A stretch of DNA of 64,000 bases from Chersky-806 sp038252255 (GTDB lineage Bacteria > Actinomycetota > Acidimicrobiia > IMCC26256 > JAENVU01), in the NCBI GenBank assembly GCA_038252255.1, contig JBBSAM010000009.1, positions 1-64,000 of the forward strand, read 5' to 3'. Positions within the stretch are counted from its first letter, which is position 1; each line of letters starts with the position of its first letter. This document shows positions 1 through 8,165 of the stretch, piece by piece. The position numbers were made by a program, and so were the translations under genes. Below the pieces are notes generated by a model that saw only the letters and a program-made list of their open reading frames with translations, did not search any database and was not told the DNA's origin.

Positions 1-127
1 CCCCCGGCCCCCCGGTGCGGGGGCCCCCCCGCCGCCCCCCCCCTCCGTCTGTTTTGTGTTTTCACCCCCCCCCCCCGCGCTCAACCCCCCCACACCGAAA
101 CAAGCCGGGGCCGGGGTTAGCTGGGGG
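1..127. other. C-rich low-complexity contig end
   Basis: This stretch is dominated by runs of 6 to 13 C with a few T-rich interruptions and has no codon structure continuing into the neighbouring gene. The composition is unlike the rest of the window, which is GC-rich but not homopolymeric. It most likely reflects assembly or sequencing error at a contig end. No gene is called here; the stop codon of the first gene begins right after it. Confidence 0.7.
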
Positions 128-895
128 TCAGATGGAGTCGGGGTTGATCTGGGCGTCGATGCCGCCGTCGACGAAGACGATGCTGCCGTGGACGTACGAC
201 GCCGCGGGCGAGAGGAGGAACTCGATCACGGCCGCGACCTCGTCGGGATCGCCGATCCGGCCTGTCGGGACCGGGAGCGCGTCGATGAACTGGCCGAGCA
301 CCGGATCATCGCGGCCACCCTGCAGCAGCGGGCTCTCGAACGGCCCCGGCGCGACCGCGTTCACCCGCACACCCGCCGCGCCCCAGTCCGTGACCCGTCG
401 CCGGACCGTCCGCGCCACCGCCACCTTCGTCGACGCGTAGACGGTCCAGCCCTCGAGCTCTTCGGCCCGAGCTCGCGCCGCGGGTTCGTCCGCGGCGACG
501 CACGCGGCGACCAACGCGGCATCCACCGTCGGATCGATCGTCGTGGAGTTGGACGAGATCGCGACGGCCGCGGCTTGGGTCCCGGCCGCCAACGCACCGA
601 ACAGGCCGTCGAGCGTGGCGAGGAAGCCGAAGTAGTTCACCGACGTGATGAGCGCGTGATCGGGAACCTGAGGCCCGAGCCCGGCGCACGGCACGAAGCC
701 GTCCAGCACGCCGCCACTCGCGTCGAGCACGCCCGCGATCGCCGCGTCCCGCCCTCCGGCCGACGACAGGTCGGCGACGACGTCCGCGTCGCGCAGGTCC
801 ACGCCGATGACCCGGGCTCCACCCGCTTCCAGACGGGTGCGGACCGCCGCCCCGAGGCCCGAAGCCGAGCCGGTGATCGCGATCGTGCGGGTCAT
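128..895 (-). CDS. SDR, 3-alpha-hydroxysteroid dehydrogenase/carbonyl reductase-like
   Basis: A 255-aa short-chain dehydrogenase that should interconvert an alcohol and a ketone using NAD(P). It has the glycine-rich cofactor motif TGSASGLG at residues 8-15, a CAGLG segment, a serine-rich ISSNS strand, the catalytic YASTK and a C-terminal SYVHGSIVFVDGG. The overall pattern (CAGLGPQ, SVNYFG, AAVAISS, FLLSPAASYVHG) resembles Comamonas-type HsdA 3-alpha-HSD/carbonyl reductase, so a steroid or other bulky ketone is plausible; that substrate is inferred. The ATG at 895 overlaps the upstream stop by 4 bp (ATGA), which fixes the start and shows translational coupling. It is the last gene of the 4173-to-128 operon. 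Confidence 0.85.
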   Translation of the reverse strand: MTRTIAITGSASGLGAAVRTRLEAGGARVIGVDLRDADVVADLSSAGGRDAAIAGVLDASGGVLDGFVPCAGLGPQVPDHALITSVNYFGFLATLDGLFGALAAGTQAAAVAISSNSTTIDPTVDAALVAACVAADEPAARARAEELEGWTVYASTKVAVARTVRRRVTDWGAAGVRVNAVAPGPFESPLLQGGRDDPVLGQFIDALPVPTGRIGDPDEVAAVIEFLLSPAASYVHGSIVFVDGGIDAQINPDSI

Positions 896-1824
896 TTCGT
901 CGCCGTCGGCGCGACGAGACCGCCCAGGCCACCCACGACCGGCAGCGGAGTCGCGGCGAGCAGGCACTCGTACACGCCGTCCGCCGCGCAGTCCGCCGCC
1001 AGCTCGTCGAGCGCCCACTGCTGGCCCTGCGGAATTCCCATGTCACGGAGCTCGATCATGTGGACCGGGAACAGGAACGGGTTGTCCCCCTCACCCGGGT
1101 ACGGTTCGAACGTGTGCGTATCCGTGGCGATCGCCGCGACATCGTTGTCGTGCAGCCACTCGAGCGCACCGACACCCACACCGGGAGAGATGTCGGCGTA
1201 CCGCTCGCGTTCCCCTTCCCGAAGCCAGTGCATCTGGTTGGTCCGGACGAGGATCGCGTCACCGGGCTCGACGCTCAGGCCCGCGCCCGACACGCACGCG
1301 TCCAGGTCGTCACCGGTGATGGCATAGGGCTCGTCGAACCACTCGACGCCCTTCAGCCGCGCCACGTCGCACAGCAGTCCGCGAGTCACGAGCGGCCCGA
1401 ACTGCTCGATCCCCAGCTTCGTCGCGCCGTCCTCCATCGTGATCGCCGACGAGGGCACGCCGTTGAAGAGCAGGTGGTCGTAGCCGGCGTGGGCGAGTGA
1501 GTCCCAGTGGGTCGCGGACTGGAGACCGGTCTCGAGCTTGTCGTCACTCGTCTGGAAGTCGCCCGGGTCCCCCGTGAAGGCGAACGAGGCGACCGTCACC
1601 GTGCGCTTCGGGTTCTCGCGGCCCATGACCCGGCCGGTCTGGGGGCCTTCGGCATGCATGAGGATCGACAGCGAGAACGACACTCCGCGCCGGACCGCGG
1701 CCGCACCGCGCCGCACCGCCGCCTCGTCGATGAGGTTCAGCGTGCCGCGCTGATCGTCGGGCCCCCACCGTCCCCAGTTGGAGACGCGGGCCGCGAGCGC
1801 TCGCTGCTCCTCGTTCAGCGGCAC
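892..1824 (-). CDS. cyclase-family metal-dependent hydrolase
   Basis: A 310-aa protein of the cyclase/kynurenine-formamidase-like family, whose members hydrolyse amide, lactone or related bonds with a bound divalent metal. The family's metal-binding region is seen as THWDSLAHAGYD, followed later by the LPVWxx-like VGVGALEWLHDNDVAAIATDT segment typical of the longer actinobacterial members. I chose the GTG at 1824 because it lies 7 bp after the stop of the acyl-CoA synthetase and the protein reads MPLNEEQRALAARVSNWG, like homologues; residues upstream look like translated shadow. It sits between an acyl-CoA synthetase and an SDR, suggesting hydrolysis of a catabolic intermediate. The true substrate is not evident. 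Confidence 0.8.
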   Translation of the reverse strand: MPLNEEQRALAARVSNWGRWGPDDQRGTLNLIDEAAVRRGAAAVRRGVSFSLSILMHAEGPQTGRVMGRENPKRTVTVASFAFTGDPGDFQTSDDKLETGLQSATHWDSLAHAGYDHLLFNGVPSSAITMEDGATKLGIEQFGPLVTRGLLCDVARLKGVEWFDEPYAITGDDLDACVSGAGLSVEPGDAILVRTNQMHWLREGERERYADISPGVGVGALEWLHDNDVAAIATDTHTFEPYPGEGDNPFLFPVHMIELRDMGIPQGQQWALDELAADCAADGVYECLLAATPLPVVGGLGGLVAPTATK

Positions 1825-1831
1825 GGCAGGC

Positions 1832-3406
1832 CTATTGGTCCGAGTACTGCTTGCGGAGCTCGTGTTTGAGCACCTTGCCGGTCGGGTTGCGCGGCAGCAC
1901 GTCCAGGAGCACGAGCTGCTCGGGGATCTTCTGGACCATGAGGCCTTCACCTTTGAGGAACTCGAACAGATCCGTGAGGCTCGGCGGGTTCTCCGCGTCG
2001 GCCGGGACGATGACCGCGCACGCGCGCTCGCCCGAGCGCGGATCGGGCAACCCGATCACCGCCGCGTCCGCGACCTGCGGCGAGGTGAACAGGAGATCCT
2101 CCACCTCCTTGGCCGAGATGTTCTCGCCCTTGCGGATGATCACGTCCTTGAGCCGGCCGGTGATCGCGATGAACCCGTCGGCGTCGAGGTTGCCGAGGTC
2201 ACCGCTGCGGAAGAATCCCTCCTCGTCGAACGCGTCCGCGTCGAGTGACGAATCGACGTACCCGAGCATCAGATTCGGGCCCTTGGCCCGAATCTCGCCT
2301 TCCTCGCCCGGTCCCGCCGGCGTCCCGTCGAGCTTCACGATCTTCACCTCGACGCCCGGCCCCGCCCGGCCTTCCGTGTCGGCCAGCTTCTGGTCCGGAT
2401 CGTGGATGCCCGCCATCGCGAGGATCGGGACCTCGGTGAGGCCGTAGCCGCTCACGATGCCGACGCCGCCGAGCTCGTCCTTGACCTCGAAGTGCAGTGC
2501 CGGTGGCTTGGCCGCACCACCACCCACGAACGCGCGCACGTGAGGGAAGATCCGCTCACCGCGCTCGTCGCGCTGCGCCGTCAGGTAGGCCAGATGGAAC
2601 GCCGTACCGGCTCCGGCGATCGTCACCTTCTCGCGGCGCAGCACCGGGATCGTCGTATCGGGGACGAACGACTCGACGAGCACGTGGACGTAGCCACCCA
2701 TGAGCGATGCGAACAACCAGCCGATGCCACCGATGTGCGTGAACGGGAACACCATCGCGTTGCGGTCCTCGGCGCTCATCTCGAGCACGAGATCCATCGT
2801 GTACGCCGACGCGCCGACGGTCTTGTCCGTGTGCCGGGCGCCCTTGGGATCCGCGGTGGTACCCGACGTGTAGAAGATCCAGCGCCACGGACCGTCGGTC
2901 GGGACTCCGGGCCGGAACGGATCGGCGGCACCGGGCGCAGGTGCGGCGAGCGTCGCCGGGTCGCCGTCGGGGAGCGTCTTGTCGCAGACGAGCACCTGGA
3001 GGCCGGGGGTGTCCGCCGCGACCGCCCGCGCCATCGCCTCGTAGTCGAACCCGCGCCACACCGACGGGACGATGAGCAGCTTCGCTCCCGTCTGCTGGGT
3101 GATGAACCGCACCTCCCGCTCGCGGTAGATCGGCAGCATCGGGTTCTGTACCGCGCCGAGCCGGGCCAGCGCGCCCACGAGCACCATCGACTCGATCCAG
3201 GTGGGCAGCTCCCACGAGACGTTGGTGCCCTCACCGACCCCCAGCGCGGCCAAGCCGGCCGCGGCCCGGTTGCAGGCGTCGCGGTACCCGGCGAACGTGA
3301 GCGAGCGCTCGTTCTCGTCGACCGCGAACGGTGCATCCGGGGTGGCGTCGGCCCGCTGCTCGATGAGATCCCACAGCGACGTCCACTCGGTGAGGAGCTC
3401 GGTCAT
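1832..3406 (-). CDS. acyl-CoA synthetase (AMP-forming)
   Basis: A 524-aa ANL-superfamily ligase that activates a carboxylic acid to its acyl-CoA through an acyl-adenylate. Visible motifs are the P-loop-like FYTSGTTADPKGARHTDK, the adenylate-binding SGYGLTEV, the YRSGDLG-like FFRSGDLGNLDADG hinge region, and IRKGENISAKEVED with the C-terminal catalytic lysine in NPTGKVLKHELR. The ATG at 3406 overlaps the preceding SDR's stop by 4 bp, fixing the start. It is the second gene of the operon, so the acid is probably made or used by the flanking SDRs and cyclase. Chain length cannot be told from the sequence. Confidence 0.92.
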   Translation of the reverse strand: MTELLTEWTSLWDLIEQRADATPDAPFAVDENERSLTFAGYRDACNRAAAGLAALGVGEGTNVSWELPTWIESMVLVGALARLGAVQNPMLPIYREREVRFITQQTGAKLLIVPSVWRGFDYEAMARAVAADTPGLQVLVCDKTLPDGDPATLAAPAPGAADPFRPGVPTDGPWRWIFYTSGTTADPKGARHTDKTVGASAYTMDLVLEMSAEDRNAMVFPFTHIGGIGWLFASLMGGYVHVLVESFVPDTTIPVLRREKVTIAGAGTAFHLAYLTAQRDERGERIFPHVRAFVGGGAAKPPALHFEVKDELGGVGIVSGYGLTEVPILAMAGIHDPDQKLADTEGRAGPGVEVKIVKLDGTPAGPGEEGEIRAKGPNLMLGYVDSSLDADAFDEEGFFRSGDLGNLDADGFIAITGRLKDVIIRKGENISAKEVEDLLFTSPQVADAAVIGLPDPRSGERACAVIVPADAENPPSLTDLFEFLKGEGLMVQKIPEQLVLLDVLPRNPTGKVLKHELRKQYSDQ

Positions 3407-4173
3407 TTCGGGAAGCCTCCTCCGTAGGTCACCAGACCACCGTCGATGGAGACGATCGAGCCGATCATGTACCGCGCGTCGTCCGATGCGACGTACGCGA
3501 TGCACTCCGCGACCTCTTCGGGCTCCGAGACGCCGATGCGCGACATCACCGGTCGCAGGACGTCGAGGTCCGCGCCCTCCGGGAGCCGGAAGCCCTTCGT
3601 CAGCGGTGTGCGCATGCCGCCGGGCGCGACGCAGTTCACCCGCACCCCCCGGTCCACGTACTCGACCGCAAGCGCGCGGGTGAGGTTCACGACGCCGCCT
3701 TTGGACGCGCAGTAGGCCGCGCTGAACGGCTGCCCCATGATCCCGGCGTTCGACGCGATGTTGACGATCGCGCCGCCGCCGTCGAGCAGGAACGGCAGCG
3801 TGTAACGGCACATGAGGAATGTGCCGGTGAGGTTGACGGCGATGATCGCCGCCCAGCGGCCGGGGTCCTCCTCCTCGCTGCGGGCGAACCCGCCGATGCC
3901 GGCCGAGTTCACGAGGAGCTGGGGGCGCCCGAGGTCGCCGGCCAGCGCGTCGACCGCGGCCTCCACCGATCCGGCATCGCTCACGTCGACGCTGTAGGCC
4001 TTCGCCGCGGCGCCGCTGCCGACGAGCTCCGCGGCCACTTCCTCGGCGGCGTCGGTGGCCAGGTCCAGGACGGCGACCTTCGCCCCCTCGGCGGCCAGCA
4101 GCCGGGCGGTGGCCCGGCCCAGGCCGGAGCCGGCCCCCGTGACCACCGCGACTCGATCCGTGAAACGCGCCAT
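3403..4173 (-). CDS. short-chain dehydrogenase/reductase, operon leader
   Basis: A 256-aa classical SDR. It shows TGAGSGLG near residue 12, an NSAGIG (NAG-type) motif, the catalytic Ser in NIASNAG, YCASKGG with the Tyr/Lys pair near residue 156, and a C-terminal SIVSIDGG. It would oxidise or reduce a hydroxyacyl or alcohol substrate with NAD(P). It is the first gene of a four-gene minus-strand operon coupled by 4-bp overlaps. Its promoter region carries the shared palindromic operator at 4204-4222, about 30 bp upstream of the ATG, so it is probably induced together with the other operator-bearing operons in this window. Confidence 0.9.
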   Translation of the reverse strand: MARFTDRVAVVTGAGSGLGRATARLLAAEGAKVAVLDLATDAAEEVAAELVGSGAAAKAYSVDVSDAGSVEAAVDALAGDLGRPQLLVNSAGIGGFARSEEEDPGRWAAIIAVNLTGTFLMCRYTLPFLLDGGGAIVNIASNAGIMGQPFSAAYCASKGGVVNLTRALAVEYVDRGVRVNCVAPGGMRTPLTKGFRLPEGADLDVLRPVMSRIGVSEPEEVAECIAYVASDDARYMIGSIVSIDGGLVTYGGGFPK

Positions 4174-4203
4174 TCTTGCTCCCTCGATTCCGTCGGCGGG
4201 CGA

Positions 4204-4222
4204 ATCTAACGCGGCGTCAGAT
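4204..4222. promoter_or_regulatory. palindromic operator, copy 1 (8-3-8)
   Basis: ATCTAACG-CGG-CGTCAGAT, an inverted repeat with one mismatch between arms. It lies between the divergent SDR operon (start 4173) and the patatin gene (start 4256), so one bound dimer could control both. Three other copies with the same arms and spacing occur at 5302, 27529 and 35407, always in front of a gene start. The size fits a TetR-family dimer; the regulator is not known. Confidence 0.7.
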
Positions 4223-4255
4223 CGCGCGGCTATTGCGCACTACCCGGAGGTCACG

Positions 4256-5293
4256 ATGGCAGCAGGTCCAGGAAGCGTCGAGCGTTCTCGCGATTCGAAG
4301 GCCGACCTCGTGCTCGAGGGCGGCGGCGTGAAGGGCCTCGGACTGCTCGGGGCCGTCACGGCACTCGCTCGCCGCGGCTACACGTTCCCGCGCGTCGCCG
4401 GAACCAGCGCAGGGGCAATCGTCGGCGCGCTGGTGGCCGCGTGCATGGCCACCGGCACGGACGTCAGCCGGCTCGAGCAGATCATGAAGGACATCGACTA
4501 CGAGCGGTTCCAGGACGACACACCGCTCGACCATCTCGGCGGGCCGGGAAAGGTCACCGAGCTGCTCCTGAGCCGCGGCATCTACAAGGGCGACTACCTC
4601 GTGACCTGGCTGTCCGCACAGCTGAAGGAGCTCGGCGTCGAGACGTTCGGCGACTTGCGGATCGCGGCAGAGGAAGATCCGGAGAGCTCCCTGCCACCGA
4701 GCGAGCGGTATCGCCTCGTCGTCATGGCGAGCGACATCTCGAAGGGTCAGCTCGTCCGCCTGCCCTGGGACTACGAGCGGTACGGGCTCGACCCCGACCG
4801 TCAGCGAATCGTCGATGCCGTCCGATCGTCGATGTCCATTCCGTTCTTCTTCCGGCCCAGCGTGCTCCGCGCGGGGGACGGGAGCCGGACGACGCTCGTC
4901 GACGGGGGCATGCTGTCGAACTTCCCGATCGAGTCGTTCGACCGCACCGATGGGAAGCCGCCGCGCTGGCCCACGTGGGGAATCAAGCTGTCGGCCCGCC
5001 CGAAGGCGAGCCAGGAGCCCCAGCCCACGGGGAACGTCTTCGAGTTCGCGGTCGCCTGCCTGCGCACCTTGCTCGGCAATCACGACGCGTACCACCTCGA
5101 CGACGAGCACGTGACCGAGCGCACGATGTTCGTCGACACGACCGGCGTGTCCGTCATCGACTTCCAGATCGACCAGGAGACCCAGCACCGGCTCTTCGAG
5201 AACGGGAGGCGCAGCGCCGAGGATTTCGTCGACCACTGGCCGCCACCGACCTACACGGCAGGCGGCGATTGGATCGGCGACTCCGCCGGGTGA
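4256..5293 (+). CDS. patatin-like phospholipase
   Basis: A 345-aa patatin-family serine hydrolase, expected to release fatty acids from lipids with a Ser-Asp dyad. The oxyanion glycine-rich loop is EGGGVKG at residues 21-27, the nucleophile is Ser51 in GTSAG (49-53), and the catalytic Asp is Asp216 in LVDGG. The ATG at 4256 is preceded by CGGAGG at good spacing. No signal peptide or membrane segment is obvious, so it is probably cytoplasmic. It is divergent from an acyl-CoA synthetase operon and shares the operator at 4204, which fits release and then activation of fatty acids. The family is secure; the lipid substrate is not. Confidence 0.9.
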   Translation: MAAGPGSVERSRDSKADLVLEGGGVKGLGLLGAVTALARRGYTFPRVAGTSAGAIVGALVAACMATGTDVSRLEQIMKDIDYERFQDDTPLDHLGGPGKVTELLLSRGIYKGDYLVTWLSAQLKELGVETFGDLRIAAEEDPESSLPPSERYRLVVMASDISKGQLVRLPWDYERYGLDPDRQRIVDAVRSSMSIPFFFRPSVLRAGDGSRTTLVDGGMLSNFPIESFDRTDGKPPRWPTWGIKLSARPKASQEPQPTGNVFEFAVACLRTLLGNHDAYHLDDEHVTERTMFVDTTGVSVIDFQIDQETQHRLFENGRRSAEDFVDHWPPPTYTAGGDWIGDSAG

Positions 5294-5301
5294 CGGGTCG
5301 C

Positions 5302-5320
5302 ATCTGACGTAGTGTCAGAT
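5302..5320. promoter_or_regulatory. palindromic operator, copy 2 (8-3-8)
   Basis: ATCTGACG-TAG-TGTCAGAT, one mismatch between arms. It ends 2 bp before the GTG start of the acyl-CoA synthetase at 5323. There is no room for a ribosome-binding site between operator and start, suggesting that the transcript is leaderless or that a slightly later start is used and the operator overlaps the transcription start. Confidence 0.75.
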
Positions 5321-5322
5321 CC

Positions 5323-6834
5323 GTGGTGACGGGACGAAATACCGCGGAATTGCTGCGCATTGCGGCTCGTGAGCATCCCGAGCGCGAGGCCTACGTCCAC
5401 GGCGAGAAGCGGGCCAGCTACGCCTGGCTCGACCGGGCCGCGGACGGGTTCGCGGCCACCCTCATCGACCTCGGCGTCGCTCCCGGCGCCGTCGTGTGCC
5501 TCATGCTCCCCTCCTCGATCAAGTTCGCGGCGTGCTACCTCGGAGCGCTGCGGGCGGGCGCGGTCACGTCCGCGATCAACCTGCGGCTCGGCGTCAACGA
5601 GCAGGCGAGCATCCTGGCCCGCACCGAGCCCGCGGTCACCGTGCTCGGCGACGGGGCCGAGATCCCGCCGGGCGCCGATGCCGGCAAGGTGCTGCACGTC
5701 TCGGAGCTCGGCACCACGCTTCGACGCGAACCGTTCGCCGATGCGCACCTCCCGGCCATCGCCCCGACCGACGCCGCGTGCATCGTATGGACGAGTGGTA
5801 CCACCGGCGCGCCGAAGGGCGCGGTCTACGACCACGCGCGCATGGCCGCGATCTCCCGCAACATGGGCCAGCTCACCGAGCCGGCCGATCGGCGCCTGGT
5901 CGTGTTGCCGTTCGCGCACGTCGGCTACATGACGCGCATGTGGGACGAGCTCGCGAACGGTACGACGATCGTGATCGCCGGCGAGCCGTGGTCCGCGGCC
6001 GAGACCCTGCGCCTCATCCGTGAAGAGGACATCACGATGGGCACCGGCGTCCCGACCCAGTGGGAGCTCGTCCTCGCGCACGAGGACCTTGCCCGCACGG
6101 ACTTCTCCCGGCTGCGCGTGTGCGGGATCGGCGGCGCCGCGATCTCACCGGATCTGGTGCGCCGGATGCGCGAGACGTTGGGCTGCCCGGTGATCAGCCG
6201 CTACACCAGCACGGAAGCGGGAGTGACCACGAGCACCGTCGTCGGCGACGAGGACGAGATCGTGGCCACGACGGTCGGGCGGCCGGCGCCGGAGGTCGAG
6301 CTGCGGATCGTGACGCCGGGTTCCGCCGGCCACACCGCGGTCCCGTCCGGCGAGGTGGGCGAGGTCATCTGCCGGTCCCCGGCGATGATGCGCGGCTACT
6401 GGCGCGACGACGAGCTGACGGCGACCGTCATCGACCCCGAGGGCTGGCTGCACACCGGTGACCTCGGGACGGTCGACCCCGACGGCAACGTGCGGATCGT
6501 CGGGCGGCTGAAGGAGATGTACATCCGCGGGGGCTACAACGTGTATCCCACCGAGGTCGAGGCCGTGCTCGCGGAGCACCCCTCGGTGTCCCAGGTCGCG
6601 GTCGTCGGGCTCCCCGACCCGGTGCTCGGCGAGGTCGGCGCGGTGTTCGCGGTCGCGGCCGATCCCGCGGCCCCACCCCGGCTCGCCGACCTGCGCGACT
6701 GGTGCCGGGCCCGGATCGCGGACTACAAGGCACCGGACCGGTTGGTCGTCGTCGACGCCCTGCCCGTGACCGCGATGCACAAGATCGACAAGGCCGCACT
6801 GCGCGCCGACTACGAGACCCCGGAGGAACCGTGA
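5323..6834 (+). CDS. acyl-CoA synthetase (AMP-forming)
   Basis: A 503-aa ANL-family ligase converting a carboxylate, ATP and CoA to acyl-CoA. It has the ATP-binding VWTSGTTGAPKGAVYDH, the adenylate motif ISRYTSTEAG, the LHTGDLGTVDPDGNVRIVGR hinge, and YIRGGYNVYPTEVE, with the C-terminal lysine in AMHKIDKAALR. Tandem GTG codons at 5323 and 5326 are both possible starts; neither has a Shine-Dalgarno, because operator copy 2 sits directly upstream. The stop overlaps the GTG of the next gene by 4 bp, so the two are co-translated. The substrate is unknown but probably connects to the partner protein downstream. Confidence 0.9.
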   Translation: MVTGRNTAELLRIAAREHPEREAYVHGEKRASYAWLDRAADGFAATLIDLGVAPGAVVCLMLPSSIKFAACYLGALRAGAVTSAINLRLGVNEQASILARTEPAVTVLGDGAEIPPGADAGKVLHVSELGTTLRREPFADAHLPAIAPTDAACIVWTSGTTGAPKGAVYDHARMAAISRNMGQLTEPADRRLVVLPFAHVGYMTRMWDELANGTTIVIAGEPWSAAETLRLIREEDITMGTGVPTQWELVLAHEDLARTDFSRLRVCGIGGAAISPDLVRRMRETLGCPVISRYTSTEAGVTTSTVVGDEDEIVATTVGRPAPEVELRIVTPGSAGHTAVPSGEVGEVICRSPAMMRGYWRDDELTATVIDPEGWLHTGDLGTVDPDGNVRIVGRLKEMYIRGGYNVYPTEVEAVLAEHPSVSQVAVVGLPDPVLGEVGAVFAVAADPAAPPRLADLRDWCRARIADYKAPDRLVVVDALPVTAMHKIDKAALRADYETPEEP

Positions 6835-7658
6835 GCGAACCGACAACCGAGAAGCCGAAGGCGAACATCCAGGACGTCGGTTCCGGGGACACCCGCGAGA
6901 AGCCGATCAAGCTGGGTGGCGCCCTGGTGACGATGGTCGAGCCACACAAGGGACACGAGGTCGCGTACAACCGCTGGTACGAGCGGGACCACTTCTACGC
7001 GGGATGCCAGATCGGCGCATGGAACCTGGCGGGCGCGCGGTTCGTCGCGACCCGCGAGTGCAAGGCCAAGCGCTACCCCGCCGACTCGCCGATCTGCCCC
7101 GACCCGACGTCCGGCTCCTACCTCGCCGTGTACTGGATCCTCGCGGGCAAGTTCGGCGAGTGGATCCAATGGGGCACCAACCAGGTCAACTGGCTGCACG
7201 AGAACAACCGGATGTTCCCGCATCGCGATCACGTCCACACGCTGATGTACAAGTACCGCGGCGAGGTCCACGCCGATCCCGACGGTGTACCCGCCGAGCT
7301 CGCCCTCGACCGCCGCTACCCCGGGCTCGTCCTCGTCATCGGCGAGCTCGCCGACGGGGTGAAGGACACCCAGATCACCGATTGGGTGCGCTCACGGCCC
7401 CTCCCGTCGGACCAGGTCGTCACCTTCACTCCCATCCCGCTGCTCGGCAACGCGCCCTCGGACGTGCCGCGCGACGAGACCAAGGACCGGTTCTGCCACC
7501 TCTACTTCGTGGACGGCGACCCGGTCGCGATCTGGGACGAGCAGTTCGCGAGTCTCGGCGACGATCTCGCCGCGACGGGTCTCGGCACGGTGGTGTTCGC
7601 ATCACCGTTCCTCGCGACGGTTCCCGGCACCGACACGTACACCGACCAGCTCTGGTAG
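6831..7658 (+). CDS. EthD-like / dimeric alpha-beta barrel protein of unknown function
   Basis: A 275-aa protein with no firm family call. The N-terminal half (ALVTMVEPHKGHEVAYNRWYERDHF) has the look of EthD/Dabb-type ferredoxin-like domains, with a W-Y-x-x-D-H-F element close to the EthD heme- or substrate-side motif, and a second similar strand pattern follows in the C-terminal half (FCHLYFVDGDP). Tryptophan and aromatic residues are frequent. The GTG overlaps the ligase stop by 4 bp and GGAGGA lies upstream, so it is translationally coupled to the acyl-CoA synthetase. A role in the same catabolic step (isomerase, monooxygenase or heme-related) is inference. Confidence 0.6.
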   Translation: MSEPTTEKPKANIQDVGSGDTREKPIKLGGALVTMVEPHKGHEVAYNRWYERDHFYAGCQIGAWNLAGARFVATRECKAKRYPADSPICPDPTSGSYLAVYWILAGKFGEWIQWGTNQVNWLHENNRMFPHRDHVHTLMYKYRGEVHADPDGVPAELALDRRYPGLVLVIGELADGVKDTQITDWVRSRPLPSDQVVTFTPIPLLGNAPSDVPRDETKDRFCHLYFVDGDPVAIWDEQFASLGDDLAATGLGTVVFASPFLATVPGTDTYTDQLW

Positions 7659-7660
7659 CC

Positions 7661-7702
7661 GCGCGGGCCGCTGAGACCGGACGGCGAACCAGGCACCCGC
7701 GC
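7661..7702. terminator. candidate bidirectional hairpin between convergent genes
   Basis: A 7-bp perfect inverted repeat, GCGCGGG at 7661-7667 and CCCGCGC at 7696-7702, with a 28-nt loop, fills the gap between two convergent genes. There is no T tract. In this GC background such short arms can arise by chance, so this is a weak call. Confidence 0.3.
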
Positions 7703-8115
7703 TAGATGGGGAGCGGCGCCGTGTCGGCGACGTGGAAGCCGTCGACGTCGACGAGCGCACGCGTGCTCCCGGTCCCGAACACCAGCCGCCAGCCGATCGT
7801 GAGCTCGTGCACCTGCTCGAGGAGCACCTCCCGGTCCGCGGCGAGCCGGCTGAGCATGGCCAGCGCGCCACGGTCCGGCACCTCGACCAGGATGCCGCTG
7901 CCGTCTTCGAACACCACGCTCCCCTGACACACGCGGCGCACGGGCACGGCGCCGAGGACGTTCTGGAGCAACGCACCGGTCGTAGTGCGCGGGTCGGGCC
8001 CGGGGAGCAGCCCGGCGCGACGGTGGCCGTCCTGCTCCAACGCGATGAACGCGAACCAGGCGATCAGCAGGCCTGCGCACCCGACGAAGCCCAGGAGGAG
8101 GTACATCGTCCCCAT
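7702..8115 (-). CDS. small membrane-anchored protein, unknown function
   Basis: A 137-aa protein starting MGTMYLLLGFVGC, with one N-terminal membrane segment (about residues 4-25) followed by a soluble part with alternating strands and a C-terminal domain. I do not recognise the family. The start at 8115 puts the hydrophobic segment at the very N-terminus; an alternative ATG at 8106 would also keep it. It stands alone between the EthD-like gene (convergent) and the GntR regulator. Codon use looks ordinary for the window, supporting it as a real gene. Confidence 0.6.
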   Translation of the reverse strand: MGTMYLLLGFVGCAGLLIAWFAFIALEQDGHRRAGLLPGPDPRTTTGALLQNVLGAVPVRRVCQGSVVFEDGSGILVEVPDRGALAMLSRLAADREVLLEQVHELTIGWRLVFGTGSTRALVDVDGFHVADTAPLPI

Positions 8116-8165
8116 CAGCTGCGACGCCCGCACATGAGACGAAAGGCTACCGGCTCCGACGGGTG

